From contig NZ_RBIN01000001.1 of the NCBI RefSeq assembly GCF_003633775.1, positions 1 to 64,000 of the forward strand: a stretch of 64,000 bases of DNA, in the 5' to 3' direction. Source of the stretch: Kushneria sinocarnis. GTDB lineage: Bacteria > Pseudomonadota > Gammaproteobacteria > Pseudomonadales > Halomonadaceae. The position numbers were made by a program, and so were the translations under genes. Shown piece by piece: positions 8,522-17,254 of this stretch. Positions within the stretch are counted from its first letter, which is position 1; the number at the start of each line of letters is the position of its first letter. The notes beneath the pieces were generated by a model, which worked only from the letters and a program-made list of their open reading frames with translations, ran no database searches and was not told the DNA's origin.

Positions 8522-9874
8522 CTAGGCGGTGCCGGCGTGCACTCCGGCGCGCTTGCCCCGCTCGCCGAGCGCCCGGCGATAGCTCCACCAGGCCAGTGCG
8601 CCGGCCAGCAGGTTGCCGGTGGCCGCACCTGCCGCCAGTCCGGCAAAGCCGCCCAGCCAGCTGCCCAGTATCAGACAGGGCAGATAGCAGACGAACAGCC
8701 GCATGAACGACACCATGACCGCTCGGCGCGGCCAGCCGAGCGCGTTGCAGGCCGACACGATCAGCATGCAGATCCCCAGCAGCGCATAGCTCGGCAGCAG
8801 AAAACGCAGCAGCGTGGTGAGCAGCTCACGCACTTCATCGTTGCCCGCCAGCAGCGAGGCCAGCGGCGCGGCCAGCAGGGCCAGCACAATGCCCAGCAGC
8901 AGCTGCCAGATCACCACCACCCGGGCGGCCAGATTCATCAGCTGACGGATCTCGCCCCAGTGTCCGGCGCCGTAGCAGCGCCCCAGCCAGGGCGGCAGCG
9001 ACATGGTCATGCCCAGCACCACCAGGATGACGAAGGTTTCCAGCCGCGCGGCCAGCCCCCAGGCCGCCACGGCGGTCGAACCCAGCCGTGCCACCACGGC
9101 GGTGGCCACCAGCGCCGACACCGCCGGCAGCAGCTGGGAGGTCATCGCCGGCAGCGCAATGCCCAGAAAGCGCCGGGTCGAGACGCGCGCCTCTTCCCGC
9201 AGGCCGGTGGTGCTCAGCCAGCCACGCCGGGCCGGCAGCCGACCCAGGATCAGCACGCCGATGAAAAACGACAGCAGCGTCGCCCAGGCCGCGCCGGGCA
9301 GGCCCCAGCCGCCGAAGTCGCCGAGGCCGAAGATGAAGATCGGATCGAGACCGAGGTTGAGCAGGCTGGTCAGCACCATCATGCGCCCGGGCAGTCGGGT
9401 CTCGCCGTGCGCCCGGAACAGGCTGTAGCCCAGATAGAGCAGCGCGCCCAGCCAGCTTGCCATCAGCCAGGGGCCCCAGTAGCCATAGATCAGCGGCAGC
9501 AGGTCGCGATCGGCACCCAGCAGCGTGAAGATCACCGGGGCCAGCAGATAGAGCAGCACCATCAGGCCCAGCATGAAGGCGCTGCAACCGAACAGCAGCA
9601 GGGTGCTCAGCCGGCGGGCGCGCTCTTCCTCCTCGCCGCCCAGGGCGCGCGAGATCAGCGCGGCGATGGCGATCCCGAACCCGACCTGAACCCCGATGAT
9701 CACCGTCGCCACCGGAAAGGTGAAGGACTGGGCGGCCAGCGGCCGGGTACCGAGCCGGGCGATGAAGATACTGTCGATCAGATTGAAACCCAGCAGCGCC
9801 GCGACGCCCATCGCCATCGGGAGCGTCTGGTGCCAGAGCGTGCGGAACATCTCTCGGGTGCCGGCGGATACCAC
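8522..9874 (-). CDS. MATE-family efflux transporter
   Basis: A 450-residue inner-membrane antiporter with about 12 helices in two similar halves. It exports drugs or organic cations using Na+ or H+. Family traits: the N-terminal LPMAMGVAALLGFNLIDSIFIARLG, the RAHGETRLPGRMMVLTSLLNLGLDPIFIFG segment in the first half, and a matching GCYGAGH/ARRV region in the second half. The start is GTG 9874, with GGAGG only four bases ahead; ATG 9850 is a possible alternative. It is not in an obvious operon. A second MATE gene lies 1 kb away with low similarity to this one. Confidence 0.88.
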   Translation of the reverse strand: MVSAGTREMFRTLWHQTLPMAMGVAALLGFNLIDSIFIARLGTRPLAAQSFTFPVATVIIGVQVGFGIAIAALISRALGGEEEERARRLSTLLLFGCSAFMLGLMVLLYLLAPVIFTLLGADRDLLPLIYGYWGPWLMASWLGALLYLGYSLFRAHGETRLPGRMMVLTSLLNLGLDPIFIFGLGDFGGWGLPGAAWATLLSFFIGVLILGRLPARRGWLSTTGLREEARVSTRRFLGIALPAMTSQLLPAVSALVATAVVARLGSTAVAAWGLAARLETFVILVVLGMTMSLPPWLGRCYGAGHWGEIRQLMNLAARVVVIWQLLLGIVLALLAAPLASLLAGNDEVRELLTTLLRFLLPSYALLGICMLIVSACNALGWPRRAVMVSFMRLFVCYLPCLILGSWLGGFAGLAAGAATGNLLAGALAWWSYRRALGERGKRAGVHAGTA

Positions 9875-9905
9875 ATAGCCTCCGTAATTCGGGTAGCGGA
9901 AAAAT

Positions 9906-9919
9906 CTGCGCGCGCAGAG
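9906..9919. promoter_or_regulatory. 14-base palindrome upstream of the MATE gene
   Basis: TCTGCGCGCGCAGA is perfectly self-complementary and lies 32 bases before the GTG start. It could be an operator for the pump, but it is GC-alternating and could occur by chance here. Confidence 0.3.
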
Positions 9920-9937
9920 TCTAGCCCGTCAGCATGA

Positions 9938-9962
9938 AAAAGGCAGGCACCGGGCCTGCCTG
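9938..9962 (-). terminator. Rho-independent terminator of the SDR gene
   Basis: Stem AGGCAGGC/GCCTGCCT with a five-base loop, followed on the minus strand by five T. It lies about 48 bases after the SDR stop codon. Confidence 0.75.
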
Positions 9963-10009
9963 TCACGCCTGATCGGTCACCCCGCGATCAGCGGGCGCGC
10001 TTGCATCGG

Positions 10010-10708
10010 TCACCACTGCTCGGCATACGGTCGCAGATCCAGCTCGAAGGTCCACGCCGAGCGCTGCTGATGAGCAAGAAACCAGATGCTGTCGGCGATG
10101 GCCCCGGCATCGAGAAAGAAGTCATCATCCTTGCCCGGCATCGCCTCGCGGGTGCGCGGCATGTCGATCACCCCATCGATCACCACATGGGCGACATGAA
10201 TGTTCTCCGGGCCGAGCTGACGCGCCAGCGACTGGGCGAGACTGCGCTGGGCGGCCTTGGCCGAGGCGAACGGCGCGGTGCCCGCCCGGCCACGCAGCGC
10301 CGCCGAGGCCCCGGTAATGATCAGACTCGCCTGCTCATGCTCACGCAGCTGCGGCACCACCGCCTGCGCCGCGGCAGCCAGCCCCAGGCAGTTGACCCGC
10401 CAGACCTGTTCGAACTCGGCCAGCGTGGCCTCGTCGAAGCGCTTGAAGACCCCGGCGCCGGCATTGTAGATCAGCACCGAAATGGCACCGAGCTCTTCGC
10501 GGATGCGCTCGAACACCGCACCGGCATCCTCGCCGTCAGCGGCATCCCAGGGGTAGGCGTGAGTGCCGCGAATCTCGCTTTCGTACTGCTTCAGCCGCGC
10601 TTCATTGCGCGACAGCATGGCGACCTGCCAGCCCTCGCCAGTGAAGCGCTGCGCCAGCGCCCGGCCATTGCCCGGCCCCATGCCCACGATGGCACATACC
10701 TGCGTCAT
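10010..10708 (-). CDS. SDR-family oxidoreductase lacking the catalytic Tyr
   Basis: A 232-residue Rossmann-fold protein. The cofactor loop reads GMGPGNGRALA near residues 8-18 in place of TGxxxGIG, and the N-A-G motif (YNAGAG) is present. In the usual S-Y-K centre, the region ITGASAALRG keeps the Ser, but the expected YxxxK reads FASAK, so the Tyr is Phe. The following stretch HVAHVVIDGVIDMPRT is shared with a known SDR branch that I recall also lacking this Tyr. It may therefore be a non-classical or inactive reductase. ATG 10708 has GGAGGAG six bases upstream. Substrate unknown. Confidence 0.8.
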   Translation of the reverse strand: MTQVCAIVGMGPGNGRALAQRFTGEGWQVAMLSRNEARLKQYESEIRGTHAYPWDAADGEDAGAVFERIREELGAISVLIYNAGAGVFKRFDEATLAEFEQVWRVNCLGLAAAAQAVVPQLREHEQASLIITGASAALRGRAGTAPFASAKAAQRSLAQSLARQLGPENIHVAHVVIDGVIDMPRTREAMPGKDDDFFLDAGAIADSIWFLAHQQRSAWTFELDLRPYAEQW

Positions 10709-10852
10709 GACGACTCCTCCAGTGGCTGCGATGAGACAACCTTCGCTACGAAGGCCGCTGTCGCTGAGTGAAGTAGTCCGGTGGCAAAGGCGCCAGTCAC
10801 GCCCCTGCTCAAGCGCCATGAGCGTTACGCCGATGATGGGGGGCGAGCCGCT

Positions 10853-12277
10853 TCAGCGGTGCTCCTCGGCGAATACTTCCTCGGTAACCCGTTCGGCCAG
10901 CGGGTCCTCTTCGGACGCGGCCAAGCGCTGTCGCATCCAGTCGCCCCGGGCAAACCACGCCATGGTGATCAGCGCGATCACCACATTGGTGACCGGGAAC
11001 GCCCACCAGATGCCGCTCTGGCCGAGCACCGCCTCGCGCGAGAGCACGAAGGCGAGCGGAAACTGCAGCACCCACTGCGAGATCAGCGTCAGCACCATGG
11101 CCACCAGCGTCTGGCCGGCGGCACGAAAGACGCCGGTCAGCGCCATCTGCAGTCCCATGAAGCCGAAGGTCAGCGCCACGATGCGCAGAAAGCGGCCGCC
11201 GGAAGCGATCACCTGCTCATCGGTGGGGACGAAAAAGCGCACCAGCTCGGTCGCGAACGCGAAGACCAGCACGCCCACCACGGAGAGCGCCACGAAGGCA
11301 ATCAGTGCACTCAGCCGGGCGATGCGCGCCGCCCGCTCGACCTGGCCGGCACCGATGTTCTGCCCTGCCAGCGCCGCCGTCGCCATCGACAGCCCCAGCG
11401 CGGGAATGATCACGAAGCCCAGCACATTGATGCCCACCCCGTAGGCGGCAATGGTAACGGTGCCGAAGCCCGAGACCAGAAACACCATCACGTTCATCGA
11501 GAGCGCCCGCGCGGAGAGCTCGACCGAGGCCGGAAACCCGAGCCGGAAGGCGCGCCGGATGAAGGCCCAGTCCGGGCGGAAGTCGCCGGCAGTGGGCTGG
11601 ATCGTCCAGCGCCCGCGCAGCAGCAGCCACAGCCCGACGAGCAGCGCCAGCGCCTGGGTGATCAGGGTCGCCAGCGCGGCACCGCCCACCCCCAGCCCCG
11701 GCAGCGGTCCGAAACCGAAGATCAGCAGCGGATCGAGAATCACGTTGAGCGCCACCGTCCCGGCGACGATGTAGAGCGGCGTTCTGACCTCGCCGATGCC
11801 GCGCATCAGTGACTGGAACATGGCAAAGCCGAAGGTGAAGATCATCGCCGCCAGCGAGATGCGCAGAAAGATCAGCGCGCCATCGTAGACCTGCGGCGCC
11901 ACCCCGAGCAGGGTCAGCAGCGAAGGCGCCAGCCACTCGCCGAGCAGCGACAGTCCGATCGAGACCAGCGCCACCATCAAAAGCGTCTGTGCCGCCACCC
12001 GATTGACCATGTCGTGCTGACCGGCGCCCATGTACTGTGCCACCAGGGTGGAGCCGGCCACGCCCAGACCGGAACCCAGCGCGATCAGCAGGAAGGTGAT
12101 GGGAAAGCAGACCGACACCGCCGCCACCGCGTGACCTCCCAGCCGACCGACCCAGAAGGCGTCGATCAGCTGGTAGAGCGACTGCAGCACATTGGCCAGC
12201 ACCACCGGTACCGCCAGTCCGAGCAGCGATTTCAGAACGGGACCTTCCAGCAGGGGACTACCGGTAGCGCGGGGCAT
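10853..12277 (-). CDS. MATE-family efflux transporter (NorM-like)
   Basis: A 474-residue membrane antiporter with about 12 helices. It shows the typical openings LAVPVVLANVLQSLYQLIDAFWVG, RGIGEVRTPLYIVAGTVALNVILDPLLIFG, and, in the second half, ALAGQNIGAGQVERAARIAR with GVFRAAGQT. Exports cationic drugs or metabolites in exchange for Na+ or H+. The C-terminal 25 residues are acidic and cytoplasmic. ATG 12277 has GGGAG eight bases upstream. The next gene upstream (LysE family) is on the same strand 39 bases away, so the alaX-lysE-MATE trio could be one transcript. Confidence 0.88.
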   Translation of the reverse strand: MPRATGSPLLEGPVLKSLLGLAVPVVLANVLQSLYQLIDAFWVGRLGGHAVAAVSVCFPITFLLIALGSGLGVAGSTLVAQYMGAGQHDMVNRVAAQTLLMVALVSIGLSLLGEWLAPSLLTLLGVAPQVYDGALIFLRISLAAMIFTFGFAMFQSLMRGIGEVRTPLYIVAGTVALNVILDPLLIFGFGPLPGLGVGGAALATLITQALALLVGLWLLLRGRWTIQPTAGDFRPDWAFIRRAFRLGFPASVELSARALSMNVMVFLVSGFGTVTIAAYGVGINVLGFVIIPALGLSMATAALAGQNIGAGQVERAARIARLSALIAFVALSVVGVLVFAFATELVRFFVPTDEQVIASGGRFLRIVALTFGFMGLQMALTGVFRAAGQTLVAMVLTLISQWVLQFPLAFVLSREAVLGQSGIWWAFPVTNVVIALITMAWFARGDWMRQRLAASEEDPLAERVTEEVFAEEHR

Positions 12278-12316
12278 GCGGAACACTCCCGGAGCGGGGC
12301 ATGAAACAACCTGACA

Positions 12317-12919
12317 TCACGTCACGATAAAGCCCACGCAGGCCGCCGTCATGGCCCCCATGACGCCGTTGAAGATGCGCCACGCCCGGGGCGTGGTCAG
12401 CCAGCGGCCGATCGCCACGCCGAAGCACGCCCAGAAGGAGATGCAGGGAAAGGCGAACACTTCCATCAGCCCCGCCAGCAGCACGGCATTGAGCCAGGCC
12501 ACGCCCTGCTCCGGCAGGAAACCGGCAATCAGCGCCAGCCCCATCACCCACGCCTTGGGATTGGCGAACTGGAAGGCGGTGGCCTGCCAGAAGGTCAGCG
12601 GCCGGGCGCCCTCCCGGGCGGTCAGCTCGGGAGGCGGGGCGCTGGCGATCTTCCACGCCAGATAGAGCAGATAGAGACCGCCGATGACCCGCAGCCCCTG
12701 CTGGATCAGCGGATAGCGCTGAAACACCACACCCAGTCCCAGGCCAATCAGGGTAAACAGCACGAAGCAGCCGAACAGGATGCCGAGAATGTGCGGCAGC
12801 GTGCGCCGGTAGCCGTACAGCGCCCCCGAGGCGGTCAGCATCACGTTGTTGGGTCCGGGGGTACCGCTCATCGAAACCGAAAAGAGCATCATCGACAGCA
12901 GCCAGCTCAGCGAGATCAT
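12317..12919 (-). CDS. LysE/RhtB-family amino acid exporter
   Basis: A 200-residue inner-membrane protein with six helices. The motif SGTPGPNNVMLTASGALYG in the first loop and FANPKAWVMGLALIAGF in the middle are diagnostic of LysE/RhtB exporters, which export amino acids or analogues by proton exchange. Its ATG overlaps the alaX stop by four bases (ATGA), indicating coupled translation. Pairing an amino-acid exporter with a Ser/Gly-tRNA editing factor suggests a common response to amino-acid excess; this is inference. Confidence 0.88.
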   Translation of the reverse strand: MISLSWLLSMMLFSVSMSGTPGPNNVMLTASGALYGYRRTLPHILGILFGCFVLFTLIGLGLGVVFQRYPLIQQGLRVIGGLYLLYLAWKIASAPPPELTAREGARPLTFWQATAFQFANPKAWVMGLALIAGFLPEQGVAWLNAVLLAGLMEVFAFPCISFWACFGVAIGRWLTTPRAWRIFNGVMGAMTAACVGFIVT

Positions 12920-13644
12920 GGCTGACCTCCGCCTGCCGGTTCGGTGAAGCGCAGGATAATGCGGCGATTGCGGGCGCCCCGGTTCTTGATACCGGCCACC
13001 TCGAGCACGCCGATTTCACCGGTCGAGGCCACATGGGTACCGCCGCAGGGCTGATAGTCGATCCCGCCGATGCGCACCATGCGGATCTCGCCCGCGCCCC
13101 GCGGCGGCGTCACCGACATGGTTTTCACCAGCTCGGGACGGGCGTCGAGTTCGGCTTCGCTGATCCACTCGCTGGTGATCGGATGGTCTTCGGCCACCAG
13201 CGCATTGAGCCGTTCGCTCAGCTCGCCCTTATCGAGCGTCAACTCGCCCAGATCGAAATCGAGCCGCCCCCGGTCGGCGCCGATGCTGCCGCCGGTCACC
13301 CCGCGGGGCACCGCCACCGACAGCAGATGCAGTGCGCTGTGCATGCGCATGTGCGCCCAGCGGCGCGACCAGTCGAGCTGCTGGGTGAGACGATCACCCG
13401 GCTGCAGCCCATGACCCGGCGCCAGCTGATGCACCACATCCCGGACTTCGCCCTTGCGGGTATCGGTGACGGCCAGCGAGCGACCGTCTGCGGTCGCGAA
13501 GATCCCGGTATCGCCCGGCTGACCGCCCCCCATGGGGTAGAACAGCGTGCGATCGGTGACTACCCCTGTCTCGTCGACCGCGGTCACGATCGCTTCAAGC
13601 TGACACTGATAAGGGTGATCGCGGAAGTGCAGAAGGGTGGCCAT
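12916..13644 (-). CDS. Alanyl-tRNA editing protein AlaX
   Basis: A 242-residue free-standing relative of the AlaRS editing domain. It hydrolyses mischarged Ser- or Gly-tRNA(Ala) in the cytoplasm. Zn ligands are visible: HSALH (residues 102-106, the HxxxH motif) and the CGGTH motif (CxxxH) in the second half. The N-terminal FYPMGGGQPGDTG segment is also a family mark. ATG 13644 with GGAG upstream is used rather than the longer frame, which would run into the divergent mocR promoter. It starts the alaX-lysE operon, divergent from the MocR gene. Confidence 0.88.
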   Translation of the reverse strand: MATLLHFRDHPYQCQLEAIVTAVDETGVVTDRTLFYPMGGGQPGDTGIFATADGRSLAVTDTRKGEVRDVVHQLAPGHGLQPGDRLTQQLDWSRRWAHMRMHSALHLLSVAVPRGVTGGSIGADRGRLDFDLGELTLDKGELSERLNALVAEDHPITSEWISEAELDARPELVKTMSVTPPRGAGEIRMVRIGGIDYQPCGGTHVASTGEIGVLEVAGIKNRGARNRRIILRFTEPAGGGQP

Positions 13645-13659
13645 GGGAGACTCCGCTTG

Positions 13660-13675
13660 ATTGTATGGGTACAAT
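13660..13675. promoter_or_regulatory. Inverted repeat ATTGTA-N4-TACAAT in the alaX/mocR gap
   Basis: A 6-base perfect inverted repeat with a four-base spacer, 15 bases upstream of alaX. The GTACAAT half resembles half-sites known for MocR-type regulators. It could be the site through which the divergent MocR protein controls alaX-lysE. Confidence 0.55.
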
Positions 13676-13747
13676 TCAGGGCTATCGGGGACTTTCAAAC
13701 ACTGACAATTCGAGCATAATGCCCGGATTACAGGCGTCAACGGATTT

Positions 13748-13764
13748 ATTGTCACCATGACAAT
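13748..13764. promoter_or_regulatory. Inverted repeat ATTGTCA-N3-TGACAAT over the mocR start codon
   Basis: Seven-base perfect arms with a three-base spacer; the second arm includes part of the ATG at 13757. A further copy of TGACAAT lies at 13703-13709 in direct orientation. The arrangement suggests autoregulation of the MocR gene. Confidence 0.6.
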
Positions 13765-15154
13765 CTGGATACCCCGGCTGTCGGGCGAAGGTCCCCGCTA
13801 TCGTCAGCTGATGACGGCCATCGAAGCGGCCATCGCCTCGGGCGAGCTGAGGCCGGGTGACCGGCTCCCGCCACAGCGCCGCCTGGCCGATGCGCTGGGC
13901 GTCACCCTCGGCACCGTGACCCGGGCCTATGGCGAGGTGGAGGGGCACGGGCTGGTGGAGGCGCGCGTCGGCAGCGGCACCTATGTGCGTGACAAGCAGG
14001 GCAAGGATGGCCTGTCGGCCCCCTTTCGGCATGTCGCCGAGCACCACGACATGATCGATCTCAGCCTGTCGCTGCCGCCGCCGCACGGCGAGCGCCAGGC
14101 CGGGCTCGGGCGCGCCATGGCGGCCATGCAGCAGGACCCGCAGGCCCTGGGCCACGCCATCGACTATCAGCCGGAGGGCGGGCTGGAGAGTCACCGCCAC
14201 TGTTTCGCCCGCTGGATGCAAAAGCTCGGCATGCCGGTCTCCGGCGAGGAGCTGATCATCAACCAGGGCGGCATGAACGGCATCTTTCTGGCCCTCGCGG
14301 CACTGCTGGGCCCGGGCGAACGACTGGCGGCGGAAGCGCTGAGCTACCCCGGGCTGATCAGCGCAGCCCAGCAGCTGGGGGTGCGCACGGTGGCACTGCC
14401 GGTGGATGACGAGGGCCTCGATGTCGAGGCGCTGGCCCGGCGCTGCGAGCGTCAGCCGTTTCGTGCTCTCTACGTGATGCCCGATCATCACAATCCCACC
14501 ACCGTGAAGCTCTCCGAGGCGCGTCGCGAAGCGCTGGTGGCGCTGGCCCGCCGGCATGACTTCTGGCTGATCGAGGACGGCGTCCAGTATCTGCCGCCCG
14601 CGCAGCGCGGCACGCCGCTTTACCGGCTGGCGCCGGAGCGTACCCTGCTGCTGTTCTCGATCTCCAAGATCCTCGGCGGCGGCCTGCGCTCGGGCGTGAT
14701 GCGGGTGCCGCCGGCGCTGCACGGCCGGATTACCACCGCCATTCGTACCCAGAGCTGGATGCCGCCCCCGCTGATTGCCGATCTGGTCTGTCGCTGGATC
14801 GACAGCGGCGATGCCGATCGGCTGCTGCAGTGGCAGCAGCAGGAGCTCGAACGGCGCCATGCCCTGGCCCGCGAGCTGCTGGGCGAGTTCGACTTCAGCG
14901 CCCGGCCCGGCGGCTTCTATCTCTGGCTGCCGCTGCCGGTCGGCCGGCGCGCCTCGGCCCTGCTCGAACAGCTCGCCCGCCGGCAGGTATGGATCACGCC
15001 TGCCGAAGCCTTCTGCGTGGGCAGCGAGCCGGCCCCCCAGGCCGTGCGCATCTGCATCAGTGCCGCCCGGGACAGCGCGAGCCTGGAGCTGGCCCTGAGC
15101 CGGCTGCGCGAGGCGCTGCACCATCCCGACCCGGCGCCCTGGCAGACGCTGTGA
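13757..15154 (+). CDS. MocR-type regulator: GntR HTH fused to aminotransferase-like domain
   Basis: A 465-residue protein. An N-terminal winged-helix domain (about residues 10-80) has the GntR pattern GELRPGDRLPPQRRLADALGV, TLGTVTRAYGEVEGHGLV. It is followed by a fold-type I aminotransferase-like domain (about 110-455), with the PLP-binding Lys in FSISKILGGGLRSG and the substrate Arg region RICISAARD. MocR proteins sense PLP or an amino compound and usually control a divergent gene. Here alaX-lysE is divergent, so it is the likely target, with inverted repeats in the gap. Start ATG 13757 fits the domain but the ribosome site is weak. Confidence 0.88.
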   Translation: MTIWIPRLSGEGPRYRQLMTAIEAAIASGELRPGDRLPPQRRLADALGVTLGTVTRAYGEVEGHGLVEARVGSGTYVRDKQGKDGLSAPFRHVAEHHDMIDLSLSLPPPHGERQAGLGRAMAAMQQDPQALGHAIDYQPEGGLESHRHCFARWMQKLGMPVSGEELIINQGGMNGIFLALAALLGPGERLAAEALSYPGLISAAQQLGVRTVALPVDDEGLDVEALARRCERQPFRALYVMPDHHNPTTVKLSEARREALVALARRHDFWLIEDGVQYLPPAQRGTPLYRLAPERTLLLFSISKILGGGLRSGVMRVPPALHGRITTAIRTQSWMPPPLIADLVCRWIDSGDADRLLQWQQQELERRHALARELLGEFDFSARPGGFYLWLPLPVGRRASALLEQLARRQVWITPAEAFCVGSEPAPQAVRICISAARDSASLELALSRLREALHHPDPAPWQTL

Positions 15155-15265
15155 AGCCGGTCGGAGCAAGCGTCATGCAATGAGCGTCGTTCATTCGCCT
15201 GTCACTGCTGCACTGTCTAATCTGACAGGTGCACTCTGACCAAAGGTGACCCGATAGGCTCCCCC

Positions 15266-16000
15266 ATGCGCTACGAACTCTACTACTGGCCCGAGATCCC
15301 GGGGCGCGGTGAATTCATCCGGCTGGCCCTCGAGGCCGGTGGGGCCGATTACATCGATGTCGGCAACCGCTCCGAGGAGCAGGGCTGGGGCATCGCCGCA
15401 ATCGAGACCTTCCTCGGCGGCGAGGTCACCGACTTCCCGCCCTTCGCGCCCCCCTTTCTCAAGGCCGGTGAACTGGTGATCTCGCATGTCGCCAATATCC
15501 TGCAGTATCTCGGGCCACGGCTCGGGCTGTGGCCGGGCGACGAAGCGAACCGACTGTGGGCGCACGGCCTGCAGCTGACGATTGCCGACTTCACTGCCGA
15601 GGCCCATGACCTCCACCACCCGCTGGGGCCGGGACTGTACTACGAGGATCAGCAGGAGGAGGCCGCCCGCCGGGCCCGGCAGTTCATCAGCGAGCGGCTG
15701 CCGAAGTTCCTCGGCTATTTCGAGCGGGTGCTGATCGACAATCCCGCCGGCGAGCGCCATCTGGTGGGCGAGACGCTGACCACCGTCGACCTGTCGCTGT
15801 TCCACGTGGTCGAGGGGCTGCGCTACGCCCTGCCCAACGCCATGGCCGAGGCCGAGCAGGAGGCGCCCCGCGTCATCGCCCTGCACGACCGCGTCCGGGA
15901 CATTCCCCGCATTGCCGAGTACCTCGCCTCCGATCGGCGCCAGCCGTTCAGCGAGGAGGGCCTCTTCCGGCACTATCCCGAGCTGGACAGCGACGGGTAG
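15266..16000 (+). CDS. Glutathione S-transferase family protein (sigma/mu-like)
   Basis: A 244-residue GST-fold protein. It opens YELYYWPEIPGRGEFIRLALE, a pattern seen in sigma- or mu-type GSTs, where Tyr in the first strand activates glutathione. The thioredoxin-like domain (about 1-85) contains FAPPFLKAGELVISHVANILQYL with the cis-Pro and glutathione contact region. A helical domain follows, with TTVDLSLFHVVEGLRYAL. No clear ribosome site precedes ATG 15266, so the start is slightly uncertain. The substrate is unknown. A weak 7-base hairpin follows the gene before gmk. Confidence 0.8.
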   Translation: MRYELYYWPEIPGRGEFIRLALEAGGADYIDVGNRSEEQGWGIAAIETFLGGEVTDFPPFAPPFLKAGELVISHVANILQYLGPRLGLWPGDEANRLWAHGLQLTIADFTAEAHDLHHPLGPGLYYEDQQEEAARRARQFISERLPKFLGYFERVLIDNPAGERHLVGETLTTVDLSLFHVVEGLRYALPNAMAEAEQEAPRVIALHDRVRDIPRIAEYLASDRRQPFSEEGLFRHYPELDSDG

Positions 16001-16019
16001 GCCCCGGCGCAGCACCCGT

Positions 16020-16039
16020 CCCCGGCGTGGTGGCCGGGG
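16020..16039. terminator. Possible terminator hairpin between GST and gmk genes
   Basis: CCCCGGC and GCCGGGG pair around a six-base loop. There is no T-run on either side, so termination would be weak or Rho-dependent. Confidence 0.35.
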
Positions 16040-16112
16040 CCGAGCTCCGCTGCGGCCAGTGCCCGGCGCCGGCCTCCGGGTGCATGGGAGAGCCGGCGCC
16101 ACTGTGCCATAA

Positions 16113-16817
<705 letters not shown>

Positions 16818-16833
16818 ACTCGATCTCCCCCTT

Positions 16834-16881
16834 GTGGGTCGGTAGTGCATCATTGGCCGGCTCCCTGATTACCGACCCCAC
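16834..16881 (+). promoter_or_regulatory. Long imperfect inverted repeat between gmk and rpoZ
   Basis: GTGGGTCGGTA (16834-16844) pairs with TACCGACCCCAC (16870-16881) apart from one bulged C, around a 25-base loop. It has no T-run, so it may be an attenuator, mRNA-processing or promoter element for rpoZ-spoT rather than a terminator. Confidence 0.4.
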
Positions 16882-16960
16882 GATTCGTTCCGGTTCGCCT
16901 GCCCGATCCGATGGTCATGGCTGAACCGACAGTTCACGTTCCGATCAGCAGGTAGATTCC

Positions 16961-17227
16961 ATGGCACGCGTTACCGTAGAAGATTGTCTCGACCACGTTG
17001 ATAACCGTTTCCAGCTGGTCATGGTCGCTACCCGGCGGGCGCGTCAGCTGGCGCGCGGTTCGCGCAACTCCGAACTGGCCTGGGAGAACGACAAGCCGAC
17101 CGTGATGGCGCTGCGCGAAATCGCCGCCGGCCATGTCGATGCCAGCGTGCTCGACGAGCCCGTGGAGGCCATGCCGACCCAGCAGCAGCGCGCCGCCCAG
17201 AGCCCGGAATCCGACGTCGAGGCCTGA
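16961..17227 (+). CDS. rpoZ: RNA polymerase omega subunit
   Basis: An 88-residue protein that helps assemble RNA polymerase around beta-prime and forms one ppGpp site. It begins [29 protein letters not shown], a strongly conserved omega pattern, and ends with an acidic tail. It sits 27 bases before spoT, whose product makes and degrades ppGpp; this gene pair is widely conserved. Confidence 0.96.
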   Translation: MARVTVEDCLDHVDNRFQLVMVATRRARQLARGSRNSELAWENDKPTVMALREIAAGHVDASVLDEPVEAMPTQQQRAAQSPESDVEA

Positions 17228-17254
17228 TCAAGCCGATCGAGGCAGCCGCCCATC

